A stretch of 35,505 nt of DNA from Candidatus Pantoea deserta (GCF_003813865.1 NZ_RMVG01000027.1:1-35505), one strand, 5' to 3'. Numbered from the stretch's first letter, positions 1-6,495 are shown. The notes: generated by a model not told the origin, from the letters alone. Program-made: numbers and translations.

Positions 1-1
1 T

Positions 2-298
2 GCGGCCTTTGGCGATCATGCGAGGCTGGGCTTCGAGAACCACCTGAACCTGTTTCACGAAAATAAACACGGCTTGCCCGAGGCGCTGGCCCGTGGGCTG
101 GTCTTGTTCCTGAACACAACAGCGGTAGATGAACATTTCCGCCGCTTCAATGGCCATACGCAGGTTAATGCTACCGATCTCAAGCTGATGAAGTACCCAG
201 GTCGGAATACCCTCATCAGGCTTGGTGAATGGGCCATGCAGCAACGAACGCTTACGCAAGACATGATCGACGCCAGGCTGGAAATGCTGACTGAATGA
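2..298 (+). CDS. Eco57I-type adenine DNA methyltransferase, C-terminal end (5' truncated by window)
   Basis: The frame is open from the first bases of the window and stops with TGA at 296-298, so only the last 98 or so residues of a longer protein are visible. The segment FRRFNGHTQVNATDLKLMKYP resembles the C-terminal target-recognition end of Eco57I/PstI-type N6-adenine methyltransferases, where an FNGHTQVNATDL block followed by a YP is typical. The SAM-binding and NPPY motifs would lie upstream, outside the window. The next ORF starts inside its stop codon (ATGA), which suggests translational coupling. It probably belongs to a restriction-modification or solitary-methylase locus on a mobile element. 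I recognise the family from the C-terminal block only, so subtype and specificity cannot be stated. Confidence 0.65.
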   Translation, partial: AAFGDHARLGFENHLNLFHENKHGLPEALARGLVLFLNTTAVDEHFRRFNGHTQVNATDLKLMKYPGRNTLIRLGEWAMQQRTLTQDMIDARLEMLTE

Positions 299-486
299 AA
301 GATAACAATGATTACCTTGAGACCGTGCAACAAGTCATTATGACCGTCTTCCCAAACCGGCCCGTCACAGGACCCTGCCTGGGCGAAATCGCCCGGAAAA
401 CCACAGCGTGGAGGGCTGGTGCCTCCTCCCACCTGGTTCACTTTAACAATGCGCGCTTCCTCAGGCCGCACCCGACTGAGGGCTGA
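295..486 (+). CDS. Small hypothetical protein coupled to the methyltransferase
   Basis: A 63-residue ORF starts with ATG overlapping the methyltransferase stop by 4 bp, the usual sign of translational coupling. It stops 4 bp before the ATG of the next gene at 491. I do not recognise a domain. The C-terminal half is basic and aromatic (RKTTAWRAG, NNARFLRP). In a type II restriction-modification locus this is where a cognate endonuclease would begin, but the frame is far too short to be one. It could be a genuine small protein or the remnant of a truncated gene. The tight packing on both sides is the main argument that it is translated. Confidence 0.35.
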   Translation: MKDNNDYLETVQQVIMTVFPNRPVTGPCLGEIARKTTAWRAGASSHLVHFNNARFLRPHPTEG

Positions 487-490
487 GACG

Positions 491-1057
491 ATGACGAATA
501 GCCAGATCCATACGCAAGGATGGATTTCTGTTCTGATAGCGCCGAAATATGAAGAACAGGCCAGGCAGATACGTGCCAAACGTGACCGCCAGTATGGAAA
601 TATTTATACAGAGGCTGCCACTGATGAGCGGTGGGTAGGGGACCTTGGAGAGATGGTTTTTAAATCGTGGCTTAAGCACGAGGGCGTTCATGAGTTCACA
701 TGGGTATCAGACGATGCTGCCGGTGAGCCTGATTTCATAACAGCATCGAATATTCGCATTGGGGTCAAGACGGTTAAGCGGAAGGTGGCGCCTCGTGAGG
801 ATTATACTGCCCAGATTACAGCCCGACATGCGAACGAACCTATTGATCATTTCTTCTTCATGACCTATGAAATTGCAAAGCGTCGTATGTGGTTGTTGGG
901 GGGTATCAACCGCGAGTGTTTCCTGCAAGAAGCCCGCTATTACGGCGCCGGTGAAAGGGTGCATGCTAACTATCAGATTCGGCAGGGTCATGAAATTTAT
1001 AACATTGCAATCTCAAAGCTGGTTCCGCCAAAAACATGGATCAACACAGTAACCTGA
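491..1057 (+). CDS. PD-(D/E)XK-like hypothetical protein, possible nuclease
   Basis: The protein has 188 residues from ATG 491. An in-frame GTG at 419 would extend it, but the ATG lies just after the preceding stop and is preferred. Three elements resemble the PD-(D/E)XK nuclease fold: a helix with a conserved Glu (GDLGEMVFKSWL), then GEPDF, then a hydrophobic strand ending in IGVKTVKR. In the canonical motif the residue two before the Lys is acidic (E/D-X-K). Here it is Gly, so catalysis would need a displaced carboxylate or may be lost. The second half (HFFFMTYEIA, MWLLGGI, HEIYNIAISKL) looks like a well-formed beta-rich core. Its position after a DNA methyltransferase fits a restriction or phage-type role. 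Function is inferred, not shown. Confidence 0.5.
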   Translation: MTNSQIHTQGWISVLIAPKYEEQARQIRAKRDRQYGNIYTEAATDERWVGDLGEMVFKSWLKHEGVHEFTWVSDDAAGEPDFITASNIRIGVKTVKRKVAPREDYTAQITARHANEPIDHFFFMTYEIAKRRMWLLGGINRECFLQEARYYGAGERVHANYQIRQGHEIYNIAISKLVPPKTWINTVT

Positions 1058-1363
1058 ACCCGAATGTAATTCCGGCTAATATTCATTAGCAAATAAAAGA
1101 TTAATGGGGGCTGGCTGAGCATGTTATTAATTCAAACAGGCAAGCCAGCCTGCCAGTCTAAAAGTGCGTGGGATGACAGCCTGGAGTATTCACAACTCAA
1201 ATTCTCCGGGTTCACAAAATGACCTCAGATTTGTGGGCGAGAACTATCAACCCAGACATTACACATAGAGGGTTGTGAGTAGAAAAATTATACTAAAAAA
1301 AAACCGCCATTAGTTACATCATTTATTGGTGCTCACCTTACCCCATATTCGAGCCAGACCTGA
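1058..1363. other. Gene-free stretch
   Basis: I see no convincing gene on either strand. An 8-bp inverted repeat (GGCTGGCT at 1109-1116, AGCCAGCC at 1143-1150) could form a stem with a 26-nt loop. It has no T-tract, so its role as a terminator of the preceding operon is uncertain. The stretch is more AT-rich than the island beyond 2751 and contains an A-run near 1294-1302. It probably represents junction sequence between independently acquired fragments. Confidence 0.4.
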
Positions 1364-1854
1364 ACCCCCGCGCCCTCTCCGGCAATCCACCCGGAGCCGG
1401 ACCTGAAGCCCGGTTGTCCCCCTGACCAGCCGCCGCCGCCCCGACTAAAGGCCGGGAACAACATTGCTTTTACTAATGGGTGCTGTAACCAGTCATCTGC
1501 GCCGCCGGAAGTGATATCGCAACAGGTAAGCAAGAGGTGCGCTCGTAAGCGCCTGACATCAGCCATAAGCCAGCACACGCAGGGCATGGTGCGGATGGTC
1601 AGCCAGACGTGACTGATCATCGTGCTGGTGTCCGGGCTGCTGGCAGCCTCGGGCGCGGGCGTTCTGTGGTGGCAGGGGGCAGCAGATACTCGACAACTAT
1701 GCGACCATCCGGGAGCAGAAGAACACGCAGGCCATGCTGTCAGAGAGGAACAGCGGCGACCTGCGGAGAGCAGAGACGCCGCTGCGTGAGGGTAAACCCG
1801 GAAGCGGGAAGATTCGGAGAGGATTCGGACTGGATGATACTGGCGGGGAAATAG
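1364..1854 (+). pseudogene. Decayed plasmid-mobilisation (MobB-like) membrane protein
   Basis: One protein-like sequence is recoverable only by moving through all three frames. Frame A (about 1364-1609) gives a Pro-rich stretch and then AISQHTQGMVRMVSQT, followed by an in-frame TGA at 1610. The same frame continues with LIIVLVSGLLAASGAGVLWW, a clear transmembrane helix, to about 1675. Past a G-run the reading moves to the frame from 1680 (QQILDNYATIREQKNTQAML, a coiled-coil-like stretch). Near 1745 it moves again to the frame ending at 1854 with CVRVNPEAGRFGEDSDWMIL. N-terminal soluble helix, one TM segment, short coiled coil and a Cys/Arg-rich tail is the layout I associate with accessory mobilisation proteins of ColE1/MobA-type plasmids. 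One nonsense codon and two frameshifts mean it is not functional. Family assignment is from memory of the tail motif. Confidence 0.45.
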
Positions 1855-1895
1855 TTAAACGGCATCGGATGTATAATGGTCCATCGCTGTAATAA

Positions 1896-1924
1896 GCCTT
1901 TCAGCCAGTGTTTTGCTGAAAGGC
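1896..1924. terminator. Rho-independent terminator candidate
   Basis: A perfect 10-bp stem (GCCTTTCAGC / GCTGAAAGGC) encloses a 9-nt loop. On the + strand it is followed by a T-rich run (TATTTTCATTTTATTT). It lies between the mobilisation relic and the reverse-strand microcin/immunity pair and could stop transcription from either side. Confidence 0.6.
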
Positions 1925-1940
1925 CTTAGCTATTTTCATT

Positions 1941-2099
1941 TTATTTCACGCATAACTTGTAATTTATTATTCCTGTTATAATTCCAGTGAGAATTATTTT
2001 AATTGAGTTTTTTACGGTCAAAAAGTTTTCAACAGTAAAATAGTCTATTAAAAGTAAAATAAAAATTACCAGCAACGTGTTTAAAACGAATTTTTTCAC
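1941..2099 (-). CDS. Small hydrophobic protein, candidate microcin immunity protein
   Basis: The proposed product is 52 residues from a GTG at 2099-2097 (start MKKFVLNTLL). The frame is open further upstream into the microcin gene, but that would read through another coding region, so the start just after the microcin stop is preferred. The sequence has two hydrophobic segments (about residues 4-20 and 33-46) separated by a short charged loop (VENFLTVKNS) and ends KLCVK. It is thus a typical tiny inner-membrane protein. Class II microcins are regularly paired with a small membrane immunity protein encoded next to the toxin, and this gene begins about 8 bp after the microcin stop on the same strand. 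Immunity function is inferred from size, topology and position. The DNA is strongly AT-rich, like the toxin gene. Confidence 0.5.
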   Translation of the reverse strand: MKKFVLNTLLVIFILLLIDYFTVENFLTVKNSIKIILTGIITGIINYKLCVK

Positions 2100-2107
2100 C
2101 GGTTTAA

Positions 2108-2401
2108 TTACCACCAACAGGTTAATCCGTAAGTGAAGGCAGCTGTAGCCGCGCCTGAAGCTGCCCCGGCAATCCATCCTGGCACCATTCCAATGCCGGG
2201 AACTACTACGGCTGCGCTCATTGAACCTAGTGCACCGGCTGCTACTGCGGATTTGAACATATCCATAGTCAAATCTTTTACATTACATTGAGAAAAATTT
2301 GCAGCCATAACTTGTGCAAGTTCAAGATTAACAGCCATTCTATAAGAATCTGCACCGGCCCCAGAGATACAACTTACTTCTGAAACATTTAACATTCTCA
2401 T
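2108..2401 (-). CDS. Class II microcin (colicin V-like bacteriocin) precursor
   Basis: The 97-residue product starts at ATG 2401. A purine-rich AAAAGGA lies 7-8 nt upstream, which excludes the longer in-frame start. Residues 1-15 (MRMLNVSEVSCISGA) match double-glycine-type leaders of microcins V and L in length and pattern (MR.LxLxExxxxSGA/G), so processing is expected after Gly14-Ala15. The mature part would be about 82 residues: an N-terminal amphipathic region (MAVNLELAQVMAANF), two Cys (FSQC and the terminal LTCWW) that could form a disulfide, and a Gly/Ala-rich hydrophobic stretch (GALGSMSAAVVVPG, GWIAGAASGAATAAF) typical of membrane-inserting class IIa microcins. There is no Ser-rich siderophore tail of class IIb. 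A weak promoter-like pair (TTGCGA at 2445-2440, TATAAA at 2423-2418) lies upstream. No CvaAB-type exporter is in the window. Confidence 0.7.
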   Translation of the reverse strand: MRMLNVSEVSCISGAGADSYRMAVNLELAQVMAANFSQCNVKDLTMDMFKSAVAAGALGSMSAAVVVPGIGMVPGWIAGAASGAATAAFTYGLTCWW

Positions 2402-2529
2402 AAAAAAATCCTTTTGATTTATAAGGCTATATATAAATATCGCAATGTTACATCTCACTCTGTGATACAGGGCTTATTTTTTTATCGTAATTTTTCGATT
2501 ATTAAAATCGGTGTGCGCGCGAAGCCTTT

Positions 2530-2655
2530 TTATCTTGAGGCGGCCACGACATAACGCATCAGGCGAAATGCCATATGCCTGTCCGGCGAGCTCTGGCGCT
2601 CAAGCAGAACATGCACATTGCCGTCGCCTTTGCTGGCTTTTGACGACCCCCAGAA
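2530..2655 (-). pseudogene. Fragment of an Rpn-family (transposase_31) nuclease gene
   Basis: Read on the reverse strand, a frame ending at TAA 2532-2530 encodes KGDGNVHVLLERQSSPDRHM followed by AFRLMRYVVAAS. This matches the conserved core of Rpn recombination-promoting nucleases/putative transposases, which have a GDGYIYVLIEHQSSPDKxMAFRL-like block followed by RYxIAAMQ. The E-x-Q pair corresponds to the E-X-K/Q position of their PD-(D/E)XK nuclease site. Full-length Rpn proteins are near 300 residues. Here about 40 remain, with the N-terminus lost and a stop right after the block. It is a relic of a horizontally mobile gene family next to the start of the metabolic island. Confidence 0.55.
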
Positions 2656-2665
2656 GCAGATTTCA

Positions 2666-2677
2666 GCTAAGCTTTGC
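2666..2677 (+). promoter_or_regulatory. Shared near-palindromic operator candidate, copy 1
   Basis: The 12-mer GCTAAGCTTTGC lies 73 bp before the SsuD-like gene. It is 10/12 symmetric and identical to sites at 8794-8805 and 27416-27427, which are also upstream of island transcription units. It is a candidate binding site for one dimeric regulator, of unknown identity. Confidence 0.55.
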
Positions 2678-2711
2678 CGTTTTAACTATTTCCCCCTGAG
2701 CTAACCCTTTG

Positions 2712-2747
2712 TTAATCCTGTGATGACATCAACAAATACAGGATTAA
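2712..2747 (+). promoter_or_regulatory. Inverted repeat covering the ribosome-binding site of the SsuD-like gene
   Basis: TTAATCCTGT (2712-2721) and ACAGGATTAA (2738-2747) form a perfect 10-bp inverted repeat with a 16-nt spacer, ending 3 nt before the GTG start. The right arm contains the Shine-Dalgarno AGGA. In RNA the hairpin would mask the ribosome-binding site; in DNA it could be an operator. Either role would place this gene under extra control. Confidence 0.45.
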
Positions 2748-2750
2748 AAG

Positions 2751-3878
2751 GTGGAAATTTACTGGTATCTCACCGCACCCGATGGCCCTCAGCCCTGGAC
2801 GACCTCTGGCAGTCGGCAGGTTAACTACGCCTATTTCCAGCAGATCGCGCGGGCGGTCGATCATCTCGGCTTTACCGGCGCGCTGCTGGCGACCGGCGCG
2901 CACGATCCCTGGATACTTGGGGCATCGCTCATTCCTTATACCGAGCGAATGAAGTTTCTTATCGCTATTCAGCCAGGGCTGATTTCTCCCACGCTGTTAG
3001 CCAAAATGGCAATTACATTCAATCAGTTCTCTAAGGGACGCGTGCTGCTGAATGTGGTCAGTGGCGACAAGAATACGCTGGGCGCCTATGGCATGCATCT
3101 CGATCACGACGCCCGATATGATCTGAGCGACGAATTCTTACAGGTGCTGCGCCCGCTGCTGGCTGAGCAGCCGGTCACTTTCAAGGGCGAACATCTGGAC
3201 ATCGATAACGCCAGGCTGGCGCTGGGCAACGGCGGTTATCCGCCGCCGGCGCTCTGGTTTGGCGGTTCGTCTGACGCCGCGCAGGAAGTGGCGGCAAAGC
3301 ATATAGATACCTACCTGTCATGGGGAGAAACCCCGCCGCAGGCCGCTGAAAAGATTGCACAGGTCAGGACGCGCGCTGAACGACACGGCCGTCAGCTGCG
3401 CTTTGGCATTCGCATGTATGTCATTGTGCGTGAAACCGATGAGCAGGCCTGGGAAGCGGTCGAGGCGCTCTATCGAACCATGGACGAAAAGGCGATTGCG
3501 GCCCGGCACAAGCTGGCGAGCGGTTCAGACTCCGTAGGACAATCACGAATGAGCGCCCTGCATAACAACCACAAGCCGGACAACCCACGCGAGCTGGAGA
3601 TCTATCCTGGCTTATGGGCGGGGATCGGACTGGTGCGTCCCGGTCCAGGCACGGCGATAGTAGGCAGCCCGGAAACGGTTGAGCGTACGCTGCGCGCCTA
3701 TCAGCAAGCCGGGGTTGAGATTTTTATTCTCTCTGGTTTTCCGCTGCTGGAAGAGGCATACCGCTTCAGCGAACTGGTGATGCCGCGTCTCGACCTGTCC
3801 CAGACCGCCTCATCAACGTCGGACAACAGCTTTACCTGGGGCAATTTGTGGGATCGCCCGCTGGAGGATAACGCGTGA
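2751..3878 (+). CDS. SsuD-like FMNH2-dependent monooxygenase (alkanesulfonate monooxygenase family)
   Basis: A 375-residue bacterial-luciferase-fold (LLM) enzyme that aligns along its length with SsuD, which uses FMNH2 and O2 to release sulfite from alkanesulfonates. The GTG start is supported by an AGGA 8 nt upstream. Shared landmarks are YLSWGE (Trp191), FGIRM (Arg221), DSVGQSRMSALHN, GLVRPGPGT (Arg296) and LSGFPLLEEAYR. Residues that I recall as functional in E. coli SsuD are changed. The Cys54 region reads GAHDPW without a Cys, His228 corresponds to Tyr223, and Tyr331 to Phe330. The substrate is therefore likely not a classical alkanesulfonate. It heads an operon with two SsuA-like proteins (TGATG overlap with the next gene) but no flavin reductase or Ssu permease/ATPase. 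It is probably induced under sulfur limitation via the upstream operator-like sites. Confidence 0.8.
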   Translation: MEIYWYLTAPDGPQPWTTSGSRQVNYAYFQQIARAVDHLGFTGALLATGAHDPWILGASLIPYTERMKFLIAIQPGLISPTLLAKMAITFNQFSKGRVLLNVVSGDKNTLGAYGMHLDHDARYDLSDEFLQVLRPLLAEQPVTFKGEHLDIDNARLALGNGGYPPPALWFGGSSDAAQEVAAKHIDTYLSWGETPPQAAEKIAQVRTRAERHGRQLRFGIRMYVIVRETDEQAWEAVEALYRTMDEKAIAARHKLASGSDSVGQSRMSALHNNHKPDNPRELEIYPGLWAGIGLVRPGPGTAIVGSPETVERTLRAYQQAGVEIFILSGFPLLEEAYRFSELVMPRLDLSQTASSTSDNSFTWGNLWDRPLEDNA

Positions 3879-4732
3879 TGGAGATACGTATAGGCAGCCA
3901 TCCCAGCAATCTGTCGCTGTTTATTTTGCGCCATCGCGGCGTGCTGGAGAACCTCGCCGCAGAACGTGGATGGCGGATCGCATGGACGGATTACACGCAG
4001 GGCGCTCGCAGCGGCGAATGGCTGGCGCGCGGCCAGCTGGACGTGGTCGGCACCGGATCAACGCCGCCAGTTAACGCGCAGGCGGGCGGGCTGGATGTCG
4101 CTTATCTCGCCAGCTCGCCGCCGCGCGATGCCAGCTGTGCGCTGCTAACAAAACGGGGACGCGCGCTGCCTTCGTTAAAAGGATTACGTTTATCCGCCAT
4201 GATTGGTTCTTTTACCGATCACTTCCTGGCCCGGCTACTGCATAAACAGCAGTTACGGCGCAGCGATGTGGAGCTGGTGGATATCCAGGGCGAAGCGGCG
4301 CTGGAAGCACTGCTCGCTGAGGAGATTGACGGCTGGCTGGCCATTGATCCCTGGCTGACGCGCGCGCGCAGCCATGCCGCGATAACTCAGCTTGCCAGCG
4401 TAGGCGACGAGATAGTGAATCGTTCTCTGTTCTGGACGCGCGCCGACTGGCTGGAGCAGCATCCACACGCGGCAGACTGGGTGGTGGAACAGCTACAGCA
4501 TAACGATCGCTGGATTGAATCTCATCCTCAGCTGGCGGCGCAGCTGCTGACGCAGCATATTGCAGACAAGGTCACGGTCGAAGAATGGCAGACAGCGCTG
4601 CGCGCACGCCCGTGGGGGATCGCCGCTGCCGACGAAAGCCTGATCGCCGAACAGCAACAACAGGCTGATGACCTTTATGCGGCGGGTTTTATTCCTGCCG
4701 CCATTCACCTTCAGGGCGGAAAAACATCATGA
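3878..4732 (+). CDS. Leaderless SsuA/NMT1-like binding-fold protein
   Basis: A 284-residue protein of the SsuA/TauA/NMT1 periplasmic-binding-protein type II family. The likely start is ATG 3878, one base into the preceding stop. A GTG at 3875 is the only longer option and adds one residue. The protein begins directly with the first beta strand (MEIRIGSHPSNLSLF) and has no signal peptide, so it should stay in the cytoplasm. Family landmarks include GQLDVVGTGSTPP, a DAS-CALLT strand with the only obvious Cys (Cys87), LKGLRLS and WLAIDPWL. The same fold is used by enzymes, such as the desulfinase DszB and the THI5/NMT1 pyrimidine synthases. A cytosolic enzyme or sulfonate-handling role beside a monooxygenase is therefore possible. 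Alternatively it is a binding protein that lost its leader. It overlaps the following gene by 4 bp. Confidence 0.65.
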   Translation: MEIRIGSHPSNLSLFILRHRGVLENLAAERGWRIAWTDYTQGARSGEWLARGQLDVVGTGSTPPVNAQAGGLDVAYLASSPPRDASCALLTKRGRALPSLKGLRLSAMIGSFTDHFLARLLHKQQLRRSDVELVDIQGEAALEALLAEEIDGWLAIDPWLTRARSHAAITQLASVGDEIVNRSLFWTRADWLEQHPHAADWVVEQLQHNDRWIESHPQLAAQLLTQHIADKVTVEEWQTALRARPWGIAAADESLIAEQQQQADDLYAAGFIPAAIHLQGGKTS

Positions 4733-5679
4733 CACTTCCTTATATCCGTTCGGCGATCGCCGCGATTCTCTTATGCGTCAGCGCCGCGCAGGCAGCGGAG
4801 AATATCACGCTGCGCATCGGATTTTTACGTGGCCCGACCGATCTGGCGCTGGCTAAAGAGAAGGGAACGCTGGAAAAAGCGCTGGCGGCGCATCATGTAA
4901 AAGTAGAATGGGCGGGTCCGTTTTCCGCTGCTGCGCCCGCATATGAGGCGCTCAATGCGGGTTCTGTCGACCTCACCACGGGCAGTTCGACCGCCTTTGT
5001 AACAGCGATCGCGGCGGGCTTACCGCTGAAATTTTTCGCTTACCAGGCGATGCCGGCAGAGGGAGAAGGCATCGTGGTGCGCAAAGCGAGCAGCATCGCC
5101 TCGCTAAACGATCTGCGCGGCAAAAAAGTCGCGGTGAACAAAGGCGGGACCGGCGAGTATCTGCTGTCGCGAGCGCTGAGCAGCGCAGGTATTCCGGAAG
5201 GGGCAGTGCAAAAAGTGTACCTCAGCCCATCAGATACCGGCACCGCTTTTGTCGGCGGGCATGTTGATGCCTGGGCTACCTGGGATCCGTTTTTATCGCT
5301 GGCAAGGCAGAGCTATGACGCCCGGCCCGTCGCCAATGGCAAGCAGGTAGGCTCAGAAAATGCAGCGGGCTATTTTGTCAGCGAAGCCTTTTCTCAGGCG
5401 CACCCGCAGGTGCTGAAGTGGGTCTACGAAGTGCTGCAACAGGAGAACGCCTGGGCGAAAACCCATCAAACTGAGGCGGGCGAGATCTGGGCGAAACAGA
5501 TGGGACAGCTGGGTAATGGCCTGGCGGAACAGCTGGGAAGGGTCAATACCGTTCCGGTGACGCCGGTCGATGCCAGCGCGATTGGGCATATCCAGCATAT
5601 CGCCGACTGGTATGTGCAGCAGGGAATGATCAAAACCCGTCCGGACATCGCCAGCCATGTGGTGACACTGTCACCTTAA
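4729..5679 (+). CDS. Secreted SsuA/TauA-like substrate-binding protein
   Basis: This 316-residue protein has a clear Sec signal peptide (RSAIAAILLCVSAAQAAE, cleavage near residue 23). A type II binding fold follows, with ITLRIGFLRGPTDLALAKEK, ALNAGSVDLTTGSS, LNDLRGKKVAVNKG and a Trp-Ala-Thr-Trp-Asp-Pro hinge segment. These are standard for aliphatic sulfonate/taurine/nitrate binding proteins of ABC importers. It presumably captures an organosulfur substrate of the neighbouring SsuD-like monooxygenase. No cognate SsuB/SsuC-type ATPase or permease follows, so it must work with a transporter elsewhere. It is the last gene of a tightly overlapped three-gene operon and is followed at once by a strong hairpin terminator. 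Confidence 0.85.
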   Translation: MTLPYIRSAIAAILLCVSAAQAAENITLRIGFLRGPTDLALAKEKGTLEKALAAHHVKVEWAGPFSAAAPAYEALNAGSVDLTTGSSTAFVTAIAAGLPLKFFAYQAMPAEGEGIVVRKASSIASLNDLRGKKVAVNKGGTGEYLLSRALSSAGIPEGAVQKVYLSPSDTGTAFVGGHVDAWATWDPFLSLARQSYDARPVANGKQVGSENAAGYFVSEAFSQAHPQVLKWVYEVLQQENAWAKTHQTEAGEIWAKQMGQLGNGLAEQLGRVNTVPVTPVDASAIGHIQHIADWYVQQGMIKTRPDIASHVVTLSP

Positions 5680-5684
5680 TCGTT

Positions 5685-5707
5685 CTGCGTCCCCGATGGG
5701 GACGCAG
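5685..5707. terminator. Bidirectional terminator between convergent operons
   Basis: A perfect 10-bp GC-rich stem (CTGCGTCCCC / GGGGACGCAG) has a 3-nt GAT loop. It lies between the stop of the binding-protein gene (5679) and the stop of the reverse-strand thiM (5710). T-tracts are weak, but placement between two convergent stops supports termination in both directions. Confidence 0.7.
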
Positions 5708-5709
5708 GT

Positions 5710-6495
5710 TTAGATTTCATCAGCATCCAGCAATGACAGCTCGTCCAGGAAGCGAATGGCGAAGCTACCGGTGCCGCGCGCTGAAGACGCGCGCTGGCTG
5801 GCTTCCGCATAAAAGACATGTGCAGCGGCCACAGCCGTTAACGGTTCTGCCGTGGTAGAGAGCAGCGCGGCGGTCAGCGCGCCCAGACTGCATCCTGCGC
5901 CCGTAACCTGCGTTAAACGCGCATCGCCGCCCTCAACAGCCAGCGTCTCGTGACCGTTGGTGATATAATCCACCGCTCCGCTTACTGCCGTAATGCATCC
6001 CTGACTGCGGGAAAAGTCGTTAATAAAGGGCAGCGCATCCTGCGAGGTCAGCGTTGTTTCCACTCCTTTACCGTCGCCTTTGCCGCCCGCCAGCGCGATC
6101 AGCTCTGAGGCGTTGCCGCGAATGGCTGTGGGTCTGAAATCCAGCAGTCCCTGAACTACCCGATCGTACTCACCGGCGCCAGCGCCAACCGCGACCGGAT
6201 CCAGCACCCAGGGTACGCCAGCCTCATGCGCCGCGCGCGCGGCCTGGCGCACCTCATGCGGCGTGTTGCTCATCAGGCAGGCGGCGTTGATCCAGACGGC
6301 GCTGGCATGGCCGCCGAAAGCCTGCTGCCAGTCAAGCGCAGCGCCTATTGCCGGCCCGGCGCCTATTGCCAGCAACACGTTGGCGGAGAGGTTAGCGGCA
6401 ATATAGTTAGTCAGCCCATAGCAAAAGGGTTTGTTCTGCCGGATATGTCGAAGGGCGTCGCGAACCGCGCGATCGCGCCAGCTTAATGTCTGCAT
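5710..6495 (-). CDS. thiM: Hydroxyethylthiazole kinase-like protein ThiM
   Basis: A 261-residue ribokinase-fold enzyme. ThiM phosphorylates 4-methyl-5-(2-hydroxyethyl)thiazole so that it can be joined to HMP-PP in thiamine salvage. Start ATG 6495 has AAAGGA 7 nt upstream. Diagnostic motifs are YGLTNYIAANLSANVLLAIG (residues 26-45), LDPVAVGA (98-105), RGNASEL (126-132) and QVTGAGCSLGA with the catalytic-region Cys202. Two N-terminal pocket elements deviate from common ThiM proteins: HNITN is CYGLTN, and GASPxM is GAGPAI. Thiazole specificity may therefore be altered. It lies 22 bp after the sulfurtransferase gene and has no room for a TPP riboswitch, unlike typical thiM operons. It should be co-expressed with the DszA-like monooxygenase. 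Confidence 0.82.
   Translation of the reverse strand: MQTLSWRDRAVRDALRHIRQNKPFCYGLTNYIAANLSANVLLAIGAGPAIGAALDWQQAFGGHASAVWINAACLMSNTPHEVRQAARAAHEAGVPWVLDPVAVGAGAGEYDRVVQGLLDFRPTAIRGNASELIALAGGKGDGKGVETTLTSQDALPFINDFSRSQGCITAVSGAVDYITNGHETLAVEGGDARLTQVTGAGCSLGALTAALLSTTAEPLTAVAAAHVFYAEASQRASSARGTGSFAIRFLDELSLLDADEI

Noticed and set aside
55..579. Long reverse-strand open frame opposite the methyltransferase end
   Set aside because: It spans two forward genes with coding character, has no domain and low-complexity composition; it is a shadow frame.
1333..1620. Reverse-strand frame of 95 codons
   Set aside because: Composition (WSGGQPGFRSGSGW) is typical of antisense GC-rich sequence and it overlaps the mobilisation relic on the other strand.
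2511..2699. Forward frame of 62 codons before the SsuD-like gene
   Set aside because: The recognisable coding signal here is the Rpn fragment on the opposite strand, and this frame crosses the 12-bp operator site.
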